This document shows, piece after piece, positions 33,801-46,450 of a stretch of 64,000 nt of DNA. Origin of the DNA: Peromyscus leucopus (lineage: Eukaryota > Chordata > Mammalia > Rodentia > Cricetidae). The notes beneath the pieces were generated by a model. That model ran no database searches. It saw nothing but the letters and a program-made list of their open reading frames with translations, and was not told the DNA's origin. The position numbers and the translations under genes are program-made. Position 1 is the first letter of the stretch. Each line of letters opens with the position of its first letter. The stretch lies in contig NC_051068.1 in NCBI RefSeq assembly GCF_004664715.2, forward strand, positions 49,100,953 to 49,164,952, read 5' to 3'.

Positions 33801-36731
33801 ACAGGATTGATCACATTCAGGAAGAATGACCACAAACAGACTAGATTCTGATTTGTATAAATAAAAATGATATTGAATTATCATCAAGGAATTCTATAAG
33901 ACTTACTGTCATGATAAAATCTTCTGCCTCAGCATTCAGTGCATCAAGAATTGGGATGCACTTCAAATAAATGCCAGACAGATAATCGTCTTATAGAAAT
34001 ATTTTTTACATTAAATTATCACAACTTAAAATGACCATCATTTTATTGTTTTTAATTTTGCCTCATTTTTACAATTTTAAAATTGAATTACAAAAAAAAT
34101 TTAAGGAAGAAGCTTCAGAGAAAAATGTTCAGTAATTAACTCATGGCAGTCACAGCTGCTGGATTGAATCTCAGGGATCATCTCCTATCCTTTGGGAAAC
34201 TTGGATTGTAAAATTCAAAGACTGACCTTGCTTCTGATTTTATAAGGAATATTATATTCAGTCTAGCCTTCAAGATCTCGATGGAAGGAAGACGAAAGGA
34301 TTAGTTGAAATTGAATCCTCTGCCCACAGTCCGGGGAAGAAAAAAGAAGAAACATTTGCACAGTCATAAATTATACATGAGAAGACATATGATAATAACA
34401 TAATCTGAAGGAACCAGGCTTCCCACGTTAAGTGAAGAAGAAGTGGCTGTTAAGTTAGATGAATGGTAAGAGTGAATTAATTTGGAGTGGTAGAAAAACA
34501 TATGGTTTTAAATTTTTAACTCCACGTGTTGTTAAATACTTTCAAATGAAATGCATTTCTACTGAAATGGTAGCTAAAATTACCCAGATAAATATCATTT
34601 AAACTATACTTATTCATTTATAAAAGTACTAAAACTATTTTTGCCTTCATACAATATTGTATAAAAGGTCAATAAAAGCTAATTTTTATATACATCTCTG
34701 CTTTAGAAACAGATCACAGTTAAAGTAACTGTAACAATATTTTTAAAAAAGAAAATTGCATTTTGTTTTAAGAAATATCCCATTGATTTATTTAAATTAT
34801 TTTGTTTAAATTAATGCTTTCCAGCATTACCTATAGATTAGTCCTGATACTTGGGTTGAATCCTCTTTACCCATCATCCACTGCATATGTGTATTTATTT
34901 GGGAATGGATTACAAGATCAATGTTGATTCTAATACTTCTTTTAATTTGGATTTCTTAAATAGCTTGTGATAATAAAATTCTCATGAAATAACAGAAAAA
35001 AATGGGTCATTATGACAATAAAACTTGTTTTCAATGCTCCAAGAAATTGTAAATTATTATCTTCTGAAGACAGGAAACTTTCTGTCATGTTTTGGTGTCA
35101 ACACAGGCTACTCCTGTGCTGGCTGCCCTTATATTATTAATTATTAAAAGTTTAAGTTTCTGATCAATTTCAGTGCAAAATTTAAGAATTGTTGGAAGGT
35201 ATCAGCTGTACACTATGGAAGTCTCATCTCCTGCTCTGTTCAAATTAAAGCTCCAAAATGCCAACAATTGATGTTGAACACATGGAAATCTTTACTTAAA
35301 TAGTTACTATAAATTCTGTTTTACAGATTAAAATCAATAATCTCCTTTAAAATATTTTGGACTATGTAACTCTGTTTAATGGTGGTTAGAAACCATAAAC
35401 CTTCAATCATCATGAAAAATTCCCAGTGTCTAGATGGAAGAGATGTCAGAAGCGTGAAAGTAAATGTCAAAGTCAACTTTTGAAACAATGGCAAATTGGA
35501 TGTTGGCTATTAGGTACTGTGTCAATTTATTATTTTAAGTGTTCACCATAGTAACAGATTGTATAGGTAAAAAAATAAGCTGTGTTTTATTTATGAAGAC
35601 TATGTATTTTCCCTGTTCATTCTAAGATGATAGACAAATGCACAAGTGATAATACAGACTCAGGATTCACCACAACTCAGATCTGAAGGTACAATTTAAC
35701 AACGTTTTCTCAATTTTCAATCTTTATCTGAATATATCCTATTGAAATCCGATGGGTAGTTTATAACATACATATTTCAGATAAGGAATTTACATCAGAA
35801 ATTAATCGTATAATTTAGGTAGATTAAACACAAGACCTTTAGTGTTGAATAAACCATTTATATTTTACACAGACATGTTATAAACAATGACTGATACTGT
35901 GTAGTAAAGTCTGACTATATGCCATGTATATAACATATTACATATTTCCTATTAATGTTCCCAACCACATACAGCAAGAATGAAAATCAAAATTTCACAA
36001 TTTAAATAACTTCAATTTTATTTACAGATGTATCAAAAGTAGCAGGAAATCACTGAGTCTTTGTTTGTGTATAAAGAAGATTAAATACAGCAAAGTGGGG
36101 TAAAAATCAGTTATTTTTACATTTATTGTTATTACAATAGTACAGTGCTGTTTCTAATTAATATTATGACCTCAAAGAAGAAATTAAGAGGGACACAAGC
36201 ATGAAGTTGAAATACAAACTTAATTCCAATAAGAGGCCTAAAACCTTCTTCCTCACAGTGACCTGAGGGCGACCAGAAAATGAAGTGTTATATATGTAGG
36301 GCATCTATTATACTGATGCCCAGGAAAGCACCTAATGTTCCCTTCATCCAAAGACACAGGTACTGTTGTTAAGAATCAAAGATTTGGAATTGACCACAGT
36401 AGGGACCCGTGGGAAAGATTGCCATCATGGGGGACTGGTCATATGTATCTGGATGAATCCCTCTAATACCATTACTCCCTAATAATGGCTGGGCAGAGAA
36501 TATCAGAGACTCAAATTCTCATCAGCTTGATGGTATAACTCAAATTTTCTTTTTAAAATTAAAAAAATTAAGTGTATTTTTTGAATTGATGTTGTAAAAA
36601 TACACTTTGAAATAGAGAAGGCCATATTTTCAAATGATTGGATATAGCTGCAATATGGTACCATTTTAGTAAATAATTGATGAGTATTAATTTTGAAATA
36701 AAGATCATGACAACAGCAGACAGGTTATATT
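33801..36731. other. AT-rich DNA without recognised repeats or genes
   Basis: Nearly 3 kb in which I recognise neither SINEs nor L1. It has no long frame and no CpG-rich segment. Confidence 0.45.
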
Positions 36732-36743
36732 AAAAAGTGCTTG

Positions 36744-36891
36744 CTGGGCAGTGGTGGCTTGTTCCTTTAATCCCATTACTCAGGAGGCAGAGCCAGACAG
36801 ATCTCTATGAGTTCAAGGCCAGCCTGGTCTAAAGAGTGAGATCCAGGACAGGTATCAAAACTACATAGAGAAACCCCATCTAGAAAAAAAC
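36744..36891 (+). mobile_element. B1 SINE with 12-bp target duplication
   Basis: The B1 body runs from 'ctgggcagtggtggcttg' to 'accccatctagaaaaaaac'. It is flanked by a perfect 12-bp duplication 'aaaaagtgcttg' (36732-36743 and 36892-36903). It has the older body 'ccaggacaggtatcaaaact' and not the GGCGCAAAG variant. Confidence 0.9.
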
Positions 36892-37679
36892 AAAAAGTGC
36901 TTGACACACTCATGGTGGTTAGTGAATAGAAGAAGTTAGCTAAGTATAACAAGGGGATTGCTATACTTATTGCCAAAGCCTCTCTAAGCCTTAGTAGATG
37001 TAGATGCTCTGCTCACCCATAAAAAAATGGGAGGGGAGGAGGACAATGCTTAGAGCCTTCTGATCAAAGTGAGTTTGTGCTATCTTTGTCAAGAATGGAG
37101 GAGAAAAGATGGTGAATTTGAGTGTATTTTCTGACAGTCTTAATATAAATTCAAACAAAAAATATCTTCCAGGAAAATGACAGACTCTTAATGTTATTCT
37201 AATGTTCTAGAAGAAAAAGCCCTTATATTTCCTCATTTAGAAATGGCACCAAAGTTCACAAAAAACATGCTACTTAACTAAAATCACACAATGACCCTCA
37301 TACAGTGATAGTGAGTGACTTTAATTTCCCACTTTAGCCAATAGAAAACTCATCAGGACAAATATCTTAACAGAGAAATGCTGGAGTTAAATAGCATCAT
37401 AAATCAAATGGACCAAGTAGATATTTACCGAATACTCTACCCAAACCCAAAAGATAATACCTTCTTCTTGACATCTCATGGAACTTTATATAAAATTGAC
37501 CACATATGTGAACACATAGGCAAATCAATAGATAGAAAAAAAAGTAACATTGGATCCTATTTACCACCACAGATTAAAGTGGATGTCATCAACAATAGAA
37601 ATTACATAATCTCATGAATAGTGATTAGAAATAGATTAGAAAAATTGCAATCATTCAGAATTGACTGAAAATGAAAGCA

Positions 37680-38002
37680 TAAAATACCTTAATCTATGGG
37701 ACAAAATGCATTTCTGAGAGTCAAGTTCATAGCAATAAGTACCTACATTTAAAAAAAAAAAAACAGTTGTCGGCGGTGGTGGCACATGCCTTTAATCCCA
37801 GCACTTGGGAGGCAGAGCCAGATGGATCTCTGTGAGTTCGAGGCCAACCTGGGCTACCAAGTGAGTTCCAGGAAAGGCGCAAAGCTACACAGAGAAACCC
37901 TGTCTTGAAAAAAAATAGACAGATCAAAATACTTAAATATATGGGACACAATGCATTTCTGAGACTCAAGTTCATAGCACTAAGTACCTATATAAAAAAA
38001 AT
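37680..38002 (+). repeat. Tandem duplication of about 85 bp inside the L1, split by a B1
   Basis: 37680-37755 ('atgggacaaaatgcatttct' to 'aagtacctacatttaaaaa') is repeated at 37926-38002 with several differences. 'tagacagatc' follows both copies once the B1 is removed, so the B1 landed in the A-rich end of the first copy. Confidence 0.85.
37767..37912 (+). mobile_element. B1 SINE, near consensus
   Basis: 'cggcggtggtggcacatgcc' to 'accctgtcttgaaaaaaaa', with the 'ggaaaggcgcaaagctac' variant. Inserted into the old L1 ORF2 remnant. Confidence 0.92.
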
Positions 38003-39387
38003 TAGACAGATCACATATTAGTAACTCAATGGTAAACCTGAATGATCTATAACAAAAAAGAAGAAATAATACCTCAAAGGATTATTCTGTGAAAAAAATG
38101 AAACTTGGTGCTCAAACAAATAAAATAGAAAAAAAGCAAGAATAAATGAAACTCAAAAATTGTTCTTTGAGAATATCCATAATTTTAATAAACTTGCAAG
38201 CAAATTAACTAATATAAAATGAAAGAAGAAAAAATTTAATAAAGTTAAATGAAATGATGGATGTAACTAAAGGCACTGAGAAAATTCACTGATTCATAGT
38301 AACATACTTTAAAAATCTGTAGTCTACCTAATTGGAAAACCTTAAAGAAATGAGTAAATTATTTATATATCCTAACTACCAAAATTAAAACAAGTTTAGA
38401 TAAGCAACATAAATGGATCTACAACCCCTAGTGAAATAGAAGCTGTAATTAAAAGTTTCCAAGCAACAGGAATGACATAAAAGTCCAGTGAAAGGTGGCT
38501 TCATTTCAGAATTTCAATACACCATCAAAAACAAACAAGCAAAATAAAAACCTAAAGTCAACACTTCTGAAATGATTCCACAAAATAACAAAATATGTAC
38601 AGAAGGAACATTGTCTAGCTTTTTACATGGTGTCACAATTAACCTTATACCTAAACCACACAATAGAGGAAGGAAAGAAAACCACAGTCCTTTCTCATAA
38701 ACTTAGATATAAAATTGTCAATAAAATATATGTCAACTGAATATAAGAACACATAAGAATATTATCCGCTGTAATCAAATAGACTTATTCCAAGAGAAGC
38801 AACAATGGTTTAATATGTATTAATTGCTAAAAGTAATCCACCATTAAATATACCTAAAGACAAGTACACATGATCATCTCAATATATGGATAAAAGATAA
38901 AAAAACTCAGGAACAAGACAATGTTTTCCACTCTCTCCATACATTTTCAATAAAGTACTTAAAGTCTAAGCTACATTAATATGACAACTGAAGGAAATAA
39001 CATAGGTGTAAGAAGGGGAAAAGTCAAAGTATCTTTATTTTCAGAGGATAGAATTAATACATAAACATCAGGAGCCTTTTTATATACAAATGACAAACAA
39101 ATAAATCAGGTAAACAATATTCTCTACAATAACTTAATTAAAATATTGAAGTAACTCTAAGCAAGCAAGTGAAAGATTATTATAATAAAACGTTTAATAC
39201 ACCAAAGAGATAAATTAAAGAGTACATCTGAAGATGGGAAGCTTTCTCATGCTCAGGAACCAGGAGGATTAATATAGTAAAAATGACTATTCTACCACAA
39301 ACATTCTATAGATTCAATGGAATCACCATGGAAATTTCCAAATCTATTTTAACAGAAATTGAAAGGAAAATTTCTGCTTCATATGGA

Positions 39388-39389
39388 AA

Positions 39390-39424
<35 letters not shown>

Positions 39425-39425
39425 A
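39388..39425. repeat. AC then poly(A) run
   Basis: A short (AC)n followed by more than 20 A residues inside the decayed L1. Confidence 0.9.
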
Positions 39426-41865
39426 CAGCATAGCAACAATATTCCATAATTATAAACAAACTGCTGGAAGTATTAGCTTCCCCTATCTCAAGTTAACTAC
39501 AGAGCTATAGTAATAAAACGGCATGGTATTGTCACAGAACAGACATGTATATCAATGGAATCAAACGGAACACCCAGGAATAAGTCTATACACGTACAAA
39601 CACCCAATTTTGACAAGGAAGCCAGAAATATAAATTTAAAAAAAATACATTGTTTTCATAATTGGTGCTTGTCAAACTGGATGGCTGCATAAAGAAGAAC
39701 GCAAATAGATCCAGATTCTTCACCAGACTGTACAAAACTCAATGTTTTGAGAAAGTGGCAGGTTATAGAAAGGGAAAAGATTGTTACCAACTACACACCC
39801 AATGAAGGCTAAAATCCAAAATATATAAAGCCATAAAAATCTGAACATCAAGGAAACAACCAAATTTAAAATTAGCTGCAAATCTAAATAGAGAATTCTC
39901 AAAAGATGAAACACAAATGTCTGAGAAACACTTAAACAATGTTTAACAGTCTTAGTCATTGGGGAAATGTAATACAAAACTATTGTGAGATTTCATCTTA
40001 TACCAGTCATGATTTCCAATATTAGTAAGAGAATTGGCAACCCATGCTTCTGAGGATGTGGTATCAGGGCAACACTCTTTCATTCCTGGTAAGAATATGA
40101 ACTTGTGCATCCACTGTGGTAATCTGGGTTATAGTTCCTCAGGAAGTTACAAATAGATCTACCTCAAGATACACTTTTGAGCATATACCAAAGGACTCTA
40201 CATTCCACAGCAGAGATACTTGCTCATCTATGTACCTTGCTGCCAGAGATTGGAAACAATCCGTATATCACTCAATGGATGGATGGATATAAAAATATGA
40301 TATATTCAAACAATGATATATTACTCAGCAGTTAAAAAATCATGAAATACTCAGGTGAATGATGGAGGCAGGAAAAAATCATCTTAAGTGAGATAACTCA
40401 GATCCAGAAAGACAAATTTGATATGTATTCTCTTATATGTGGATTTTAGCATTTATGTCTTTGATACACAGTCTAAAATACATGTAATGACCAAAGTTAG
40501 TATACAGTTCAGGCTAGAGAGAAATCTCCATGGAATCACCAAATAGTTGGGTAGACAAAGCCCCATCTACAGCACTCTCATCACCAGTGCTAGGAATGGG
40601 TTACATCTAATTGAGTTGTTGGCCAAAGGAGTCCCATGGAAACCTCCAAACAACCCACACTTTTGATTAGATAAGGGATTGGTCTCTACAAACTGATAAT
40701 ATGGTCCTATTGCTGAAGACAACATCTAAGTAACTAATTGAACACAGGAAAGTTGAACTGGTGCCTACCCAGAGTGTTGACTTCTCCTGACTAGTGTTCA
40801 TGGTGCTGGAAGACACACTGTAAATTACCAGAGGAGAAGGATAAGCACCAACTCAATATAAATTTGAGATCTACAATATTGACCTGTCTAAAAGATCCAC
40901 TTCTGCAACAGTGTTATGGTAATAAGCACAAGGTTATATAATAACCAACCAGTCTCTGATTAGAATTAAGGCTCACTCCATGAGATGGAACCCATTCCTC
41001 ATCCTGCTCAGATGGCCAAGAACCTAGGAAAAAAACAAATACTACTATTCTGATTTTAAAAAAAGTAATAGCAAACTGACTCCTAACAACATTCTTTTAT
41101 ACTCATATATCATTGTCTTGCTCTGCCATCATCAATAAAGCTTTTTTCTTCAGTACCTGGTAACAAATACAGAGACTAATGACAGGAAAATACACATAAA
41201 GTGAGAGACTTGGGAATACTCCATGCTCAATGGGATGCCTCCATCAAATTCCTTTCTTCAGGGCTCAGGGCAATTTACTGAAGAGGAAGTGGAAAGATTG
41301 TGAGAGCCGGACAGTATGGAGGACACCAAAGACACAAGGCCTTCTAGACAGAACAGAGCTGATGGACATATGAAACAATGGGAAATGTCACACCATTAAC
41401 AGGGCCTACACAAGTCTAAGCCAGATGATTCCCTGTGCTAAGAGAGGAAGTAGACATGAGGCCCCATCCCTAACCCAGAAGCTATCTCTATTAGATTACC
41501 TCTAGCACAGGAAAACTTTGTTTTCTCCAATAGTGTCACACTGTGTTTACAAACTATGTTTAAGAACAGGCCCCTCATCCAGCAGTAGATGGCCAACACA
41601 AAATCTCTTCAGTGATATTTTTGAAGGATTTTTGTTCTATAATGCTTTTGTGTGGGGTTCCCCCTGCCCACTTACCTATCCGTGGCTTATGTATTAAGAT
41701 TTCCAATCACATTTTCATGGTATATCTGTGTGAGCATCACTGTCTTTATATGTTTCTTGTCCTTTTTATTTGGATATTTTTCTATTTGTTTTGTCCTATG
41801 ATGATAGATTTTTATTTTTATTTATTGTTGTCTGTTTTAAAATAAGAGAAAGAAAGAATATATAT

Positions 41866-41867
<2 letters not shown>

Positions 41868-41906
<39 letters not shown>
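41868..41906. repeat. CA microsatellite at the L1 3' end
   Basis: (CA)n of about 19 units directly after the old L1 3' UTR. Confidence 0.95.
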
Positions 41907-41910
<4 letters not shown>

Positions 41911-43160
41911 CCCCTTTTGTACTTTTATATATATATTTACTCAGAAATCTGACATGGCACCTATAGTGCAGATATGTTTTATAATTTGAGGCACAATTAT
42001 CTTGAGAGTTCAAGACAGGCTTGTGGAGGAAAAAAGGTACTTCTGATGGAGGAGAGGAATGAGAAAAGTTGATAAATGGGTTCAGAGTTATAGGAAGAAT
42101 GGGGTGAAAAGATTTAGCATATGATAACACAGTCCAGTAACCATAGATAATAGTAATACAGCACATATTTCAAGAATTACAAGAGAAGTTGTGAATATTT
42201 TCATGAAATAAGAATAATACATGATTGCAGAGATAAATCTGCCAACCCTGATTTGGTTTGGGCAACGGAAACATGAATCCAAACCTGACAAGTACACACC
42301 ATTAGTTGTGATAGAATTTTATTTTATGGTTTTATTTATCAGTTGTAGAGTAAATCTTAAGATAAAATTTAAAGCATGATTTTTTTTTTTATCATAAAAT
42401 ACCCGGGAAACCATTGGTTTATGCTAGGGACTTTAAAGTATCTCTCAACTGGAAGCGATTTCAGGCATTGAGATCTACTGCTACTGGAAAAAGAAATTAA
42501 AAAGTCACTACAGCATATGAACAGCAGGTATCATATTATATATAAATGATTACTTTAATTGAAAAAAGTTTTTCTGAATCATTTTTATAGTGGTCCGTTT
42601 TCTGAAAGTCTCCAGGGAGCTAAAGCCCAGAGGGAGAAGAGAGATGCAGATGCCAGTATGACAAGCAGGCAATGCACCATCCCAAAGCAGAGACTCATCC
42701 TGTGACAGAGAAACAATCACCAGACATGGCTGAGTATTGAATAAAGTTCCTCTGCAGCCACAGGAGTAGCTGTATATACATTTTTATTTTATTCCTTTTA
42801 ATTTTATAATTAGCATACAAATTATTAGATGTCTTTACAGCATTTTGAAACAAGTTTGTCCTCCTATTCCTCTTTCCCCACTCCCCCGTTCTCCTTGTAA
42901 CTTTGCCCATAGGTTTTTCTTCTTTTATGACTAGTGTTTTCTTTTGCACACTGTCCTCAGCCTTCCCCAGCATCTGTTTTTATCCTCTATTGGTCCCTTT
43001 CTAGTTTTAAGTTTTACTCACACTTATATCAACTTGCATATCAAAGGAAGGTCTGTTATTAATACACACATAAAAGAAAGAGGGAAAGAAGACGTGGAAT
43101 TTAAGTGGATTAACTTCAGACACTCAAAAATAGAATGCTGCTACAAAATAATCATCAAGA
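41907..43160. other. No gene seen
   Basis: No repeat recognised with confidence. The stretch 42590-42960 is richer in GC, with short open frames on both strands that show no known domain. Confidence 0.4.
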
Positions 43161-43172
43161 ATTATTCTTCCT

Positions 43173-43328
43173 TCAGTAAATCCTACTGGCGTGCACCCTG
43201 GAGAAGGTGGGAAAGGGGGGTGGGATGGGGGAAGGGGAGGGGGGCAGGAGGGGGGAGAACAAGGGAATCCTTGGCTGATATTTAGAACTGAATGGTATTG
43301 TAAAATAAAATAAAAGGAAAAAAAAAGT
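43173..43328 (+). mobile_element. 5'-truncated L1 3' terminus with 12-bp target duplication
   Basis: Only the last 150 bp or so of an L1: 'accctggagaaggtggg', the G-rich tract, 'caagggaatccttggctgat' and 'ataaaataaaaggaaaaaa'. The flanks share 'attattcttcct' (43161-43172 and 43329-43340). The 3' end is nearly the same as that of the inner L1 at 15000-15106, suggesting the same young subfamily. Confidence 0.88.
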
Positions 43329-43442
43329 ATTATTCTTCCTGCACCATAGAAATAAAAACACAATAGCAGGACACTAGGAAAATATGTATTGGAAGATATT
43401 TTCTCAATATTCCATGTAATCTTCATTGACATTTTGAATGTT

Positions 43443-43640
43443 GGGCTGGAGTGAGGGCTCAGTGTTTAATAACATTCTTCCAGAGGATCTCGGTTTGATT
43501 CTCAGGACACACCTGGTGGTTTACACCTATTGGTAATTCAGTCCTGGATTTACCCGGATTTACACCCTCTTCTTCATGCATGTAGTTCACAGACATGCAT
43601 GCAGGCAAAACACTTAAACATATAAAATAAAATGGGAAAA
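43443..43640 (+). mobile_element. B2 SINE, diverged
   Basis: 'gggctggagtgagggctcag', 'attcttccagaggatctcgg', 'acctggtggtttacacctat' and 'catataaaataaaatggg' follow B2 order. Confidence 0.8.
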
Positions 43641-43671
43641 AAATTAAAAAAGATTAAATGTTGCATGTCTT

Positions 43672-43893
43672 GGACTTTAGAGATGGCTCAGTCATTAAAT
43701 ACATGTACTTCTCTTTCACATAACCTGAGTTGGGTTCCCAGCACCCATGATGGAAACATCACAACTGTCTCTCAACCAACTCCCAGGATAATCCAGCATT
43801 TGTGGCGCTCAAGGGAACCTACACACATGTACACATATTCACCGGGAGATATACACACTCACATAATTAAAAATAAAATAAATCTTTAAAAAC
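43672..43893 (+). mobile_element. B2 SINE, diverged, second copy
   Basis: 'ttagagatggctcagtcat', 'acctgagttgggttcccagc', 'acccatgatggaaacatcac' and 'aaaaataaaataaatctt' follow B2-family order. It lies about 30 bp after another B2 in the same orientation. Confidence 0.75.
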
Positions 43894-44626
43894 TACAGAA
43901 AAAGTAACATGTGTTAACACCTAGTTTATTAAAGGTGTAACACACACAATTTCTTGGAAGTTTTTTTTAATAACATAGTTACCCAGAAAGTGATTGTATA
44001 TGGAAAAATCAACTATGGCTTCAAAAAATTTTCAAGAGCCATATCTTAAAGAAACTAGAAGTGTTTCTAAAACCCATGTTTATAATATTTGAAATAACTT
44101 CATTTGGTGCCTCATTTGATTGTCACAACAAATCAGAAGATAAATGTGTTAAGAATATTAAAATATCTTGAAGCCATTAGTGAGTAGGCCAGATCTTACT
44201 TACTCACAAATAGCTTTTTCTGTTATAATTTATAGTATATTTGTGCATTACATTGTTTGTTTTTCAGTCTATTGCTTATTGAGTATCATATACAAATAAT
44301 CTTAACTGCATTGGTGCAGTGCTGAAGATAACTGTGCATCCCCACTAACAAATATTTATGATGAGATAAGCACTATTAAGGAGACACAGAGAAGGCAGGG
44401 ACACATTCACCCAGTAGGGCCAGATAGGTCCTTTCTGCACATTTTAATAATTCACAATAAAGGACAAAAAGAATAAAAGAAAGAATTTAGCAAACATATA
44501 CCTACCAATTGATAATTGCATATGTTCTATTGTCCCCCCCGCCTTGGACAATGAACTAGGCTGAAAAAATTTTTGTCTTAAAAGCAGTTTATTTTACTTC
44601 CCACTAAAAGCAATGAATGTTATGAA

Positions 44627-44628
<2 letters not shown>
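43894..44628. other. No feature recognised
   Basis: AT-rich, no gene. Confidence 0.4.

Positions 44629-44672
<44 letters not shown>
44629..44672. repeat. CA microsatellite
   Basis: Pure (CA)n of about 22 units. Confidence 0.95.
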
Positions 44673-44676
<4 letters not shown>

Positions 44677-46080
44677 GAGGGTATTTGGGGAAGAAAGTTG
44701 ACCTATTGCTAAATTATGCAGAACAATTATGATGTTTGGTTGGTAGGACTCAGCCTTCATAAGACTGTTTTCTGACTCTAGCAATCGAGTAGCTGTCAAT
44801 GTCAATGGGAAAGAAAATAGTATTTGGATCAAAGCTTCAGAAAAGTTATTTTAACACACTTTCTAAACAATTGGAACTATATAAAGGCAACCGAGTAAAG
44901 AACATTGAAAGCTCAGTGAGAGTCATAAAGAAGAGATACAGCATCGTGACGCATCAGCACGAATAATATGACTCAGGAAGGAGAGAGATGCCAGAGTCCA
45001 AAACAATCCTGGGGACGGCAATATTAGAGGCTGAATTGCAAATGGAGAATAAAGGCAATTTTTGAAAGTAAATGAGAAGGAAAGCTCAGAGACAAAAGTG
45101 CAATCAGTTCTCATCCTGATAGTTGTTTGTGGAAAGCATTAGGCTCAGTGTTCCCAGCAAGTCAAATCCAGTATTCATTTGAGGGGATAGAGTTTTAGCT
45201 ACTGTAGGTCTGGGACTGTAGAAGGTCACTGTCTTATCTCCTTAGGGACTTTTTTTTCTGGGTGCCATACACTCAAGGATAACCTGAACAAAATTTCTAC
45301 ACACTATAATGGCAACTCTGTGAGTTCTACCATGGAATTTTATATATAATCGATTGTATTTTCAAGTAATTTGAAATGAATGTGAATTAAAAGATCTAGA
45401 TCTAAAATCCACTCTGGTGAACTAGTCATAATGGTAGCTTTAATTAGTCAGAAGATGTCACACAAATAGTGACATTTCTAAATGTTCATCGTGCTGGAAA
45501 TCCCTGCCCAGGGGTTGTTTGCTGCTTTAAATCAAGGTGGAGAGGTCTTGTGTAGCCTGTAACTTGCTGTGATTCCTGAGAAGTTGAAGTTCTATTTATT
45601 TACGAGTCATACAAGCCATCGTCTTTCCATCAGGAAAGAACAACTCAGAGAAAATAACTACATAATAGTATGTAATTGAGGGATTAGAAGACTCTGCCCT
45701 CTTTATGATAATTCATATGTAAATACTGATTTTTATTATAAACAGCAAGCTGAGATGAAGCTTCTCAGTAGAAGTGGAACCATTGCTATTAACATGTGAC
45801 AGTGGCCTAATCCCATATGTACTTAAAAGGATTGACAAAGGTCAGGAAAGCCAATATTTATTTTGAATATTAATAAGTAGAATGTAAAATTTCCCTTCAC
45901 ATGCTGTGTCAGTTTCATGATGAAATTAAAATCCACGGGTGATTGATCGAGTCACTGGCTTTTCAAATTTCCTTCTTGCTGGTGGATTTATCATTCTGCA
46001 AACCTGCTGTTGCATGAAGAATATTTTGCAGGCTCTTAAACTACAGCCAAAAAAGTCTCTTCTAGAGTATAGGGTATCTA
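44673..46080. other. Repeat-poor stretch, possibly constrained non-coding DNA
   Basis: I recognise no SINE, L1 or LTR sequence here. Base composition is more balanced than the surroundings in places (for example 45490-45620 and 45930-46040). Repeat scarcity next to the exon-like island at 46081 would fit a regulatory or exonic neighbourhood, but this is inference. Confidence 0.3.
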
Positions 46081-46370
46081 TTTCAGCGGGACTCTCAATA
46101 AAAGAAGAATGACATCCACACGGATGTGGAGCTCAGCCTGTTCCATCAAATGGATGATACCTTCCCAGGCTCGCAGCCTGAAATATGTCCTCCCGCTGAT
46201 CCTCATTATTGTCACCTTCTGTGATGTCTTTTCAAGCCTGTTGTCATACAGTGTGCACTATCTCAGGGCTGTCAGGAGCATCATTATCTTCTCTGTCAAT
46301 GAGTACACAAGAAGCTGACCCCAGGACCTCTGAAAACTCACTACTTCCTGCCAGGAGTTTTGAGGTAAGA
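46081..46370 (+). other. Exon-like island ending in a splice-donor-like site
   Basis: A balanced-composition, repeat-free segment in an AT-rich setting. A 69-codon plus-strand frame (46109-46318) starts at an ATG and contains the hydrophobic stretch YVLPLILIIVTFCDVF. Another frame (46209-46451) is rich in Ser and Thr. The block ends '...gttttgag|gtaagaaag', a good donor consensus around 46367. Candidates are a non-coding RNA exon, a 5' UTR exon of a distant gene, or a small membrane-peptide exon. I do not recognise the sequence as a known protein. Confidence 0.3.
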
Positions 46371-46450
46371 AAGTGTGTGTATCTATATTGCTATAAACAT
46401 TTTTCTCCCTCTCATTGTCCCCCCTTTTCACAAATTTTGAGAGATATGTA

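Larger units (their letters stand above)
37340..41868 (+). mobile_element. Long decayed L1 (ORF2 remnants plus Lx-like 3' UTR)
   Basis: ORF2-like DNA starts near 37350 ('cagagaaatgctggagtt', 'aatggaccaagtagatatt'). It continues through reverse-transcriptase-region remnants ('ttcatagcactaagtacc', 'aattgttctttgagaatatc') to the ORF2 C-terminal region ('cacttttgagcatatacc', 'tgagataactcagatccag'). From about 40440 an old L1 3' UTR runs to the CA repeat at 41868. Stops and frameshifts are numerous; the longest surviving frame is 79 codons (37378-37617, endonuclease-side). There is no ORF1 or promoter. It is old, given the level of decay. Confidence 0.8.

Noticed and set aside
33458..33835. 125-codon Ser/Phe/Leu-rich minus-strand frame
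   Set aside because: It is the complement of the GA-rich purine tract; low-complexity translation.
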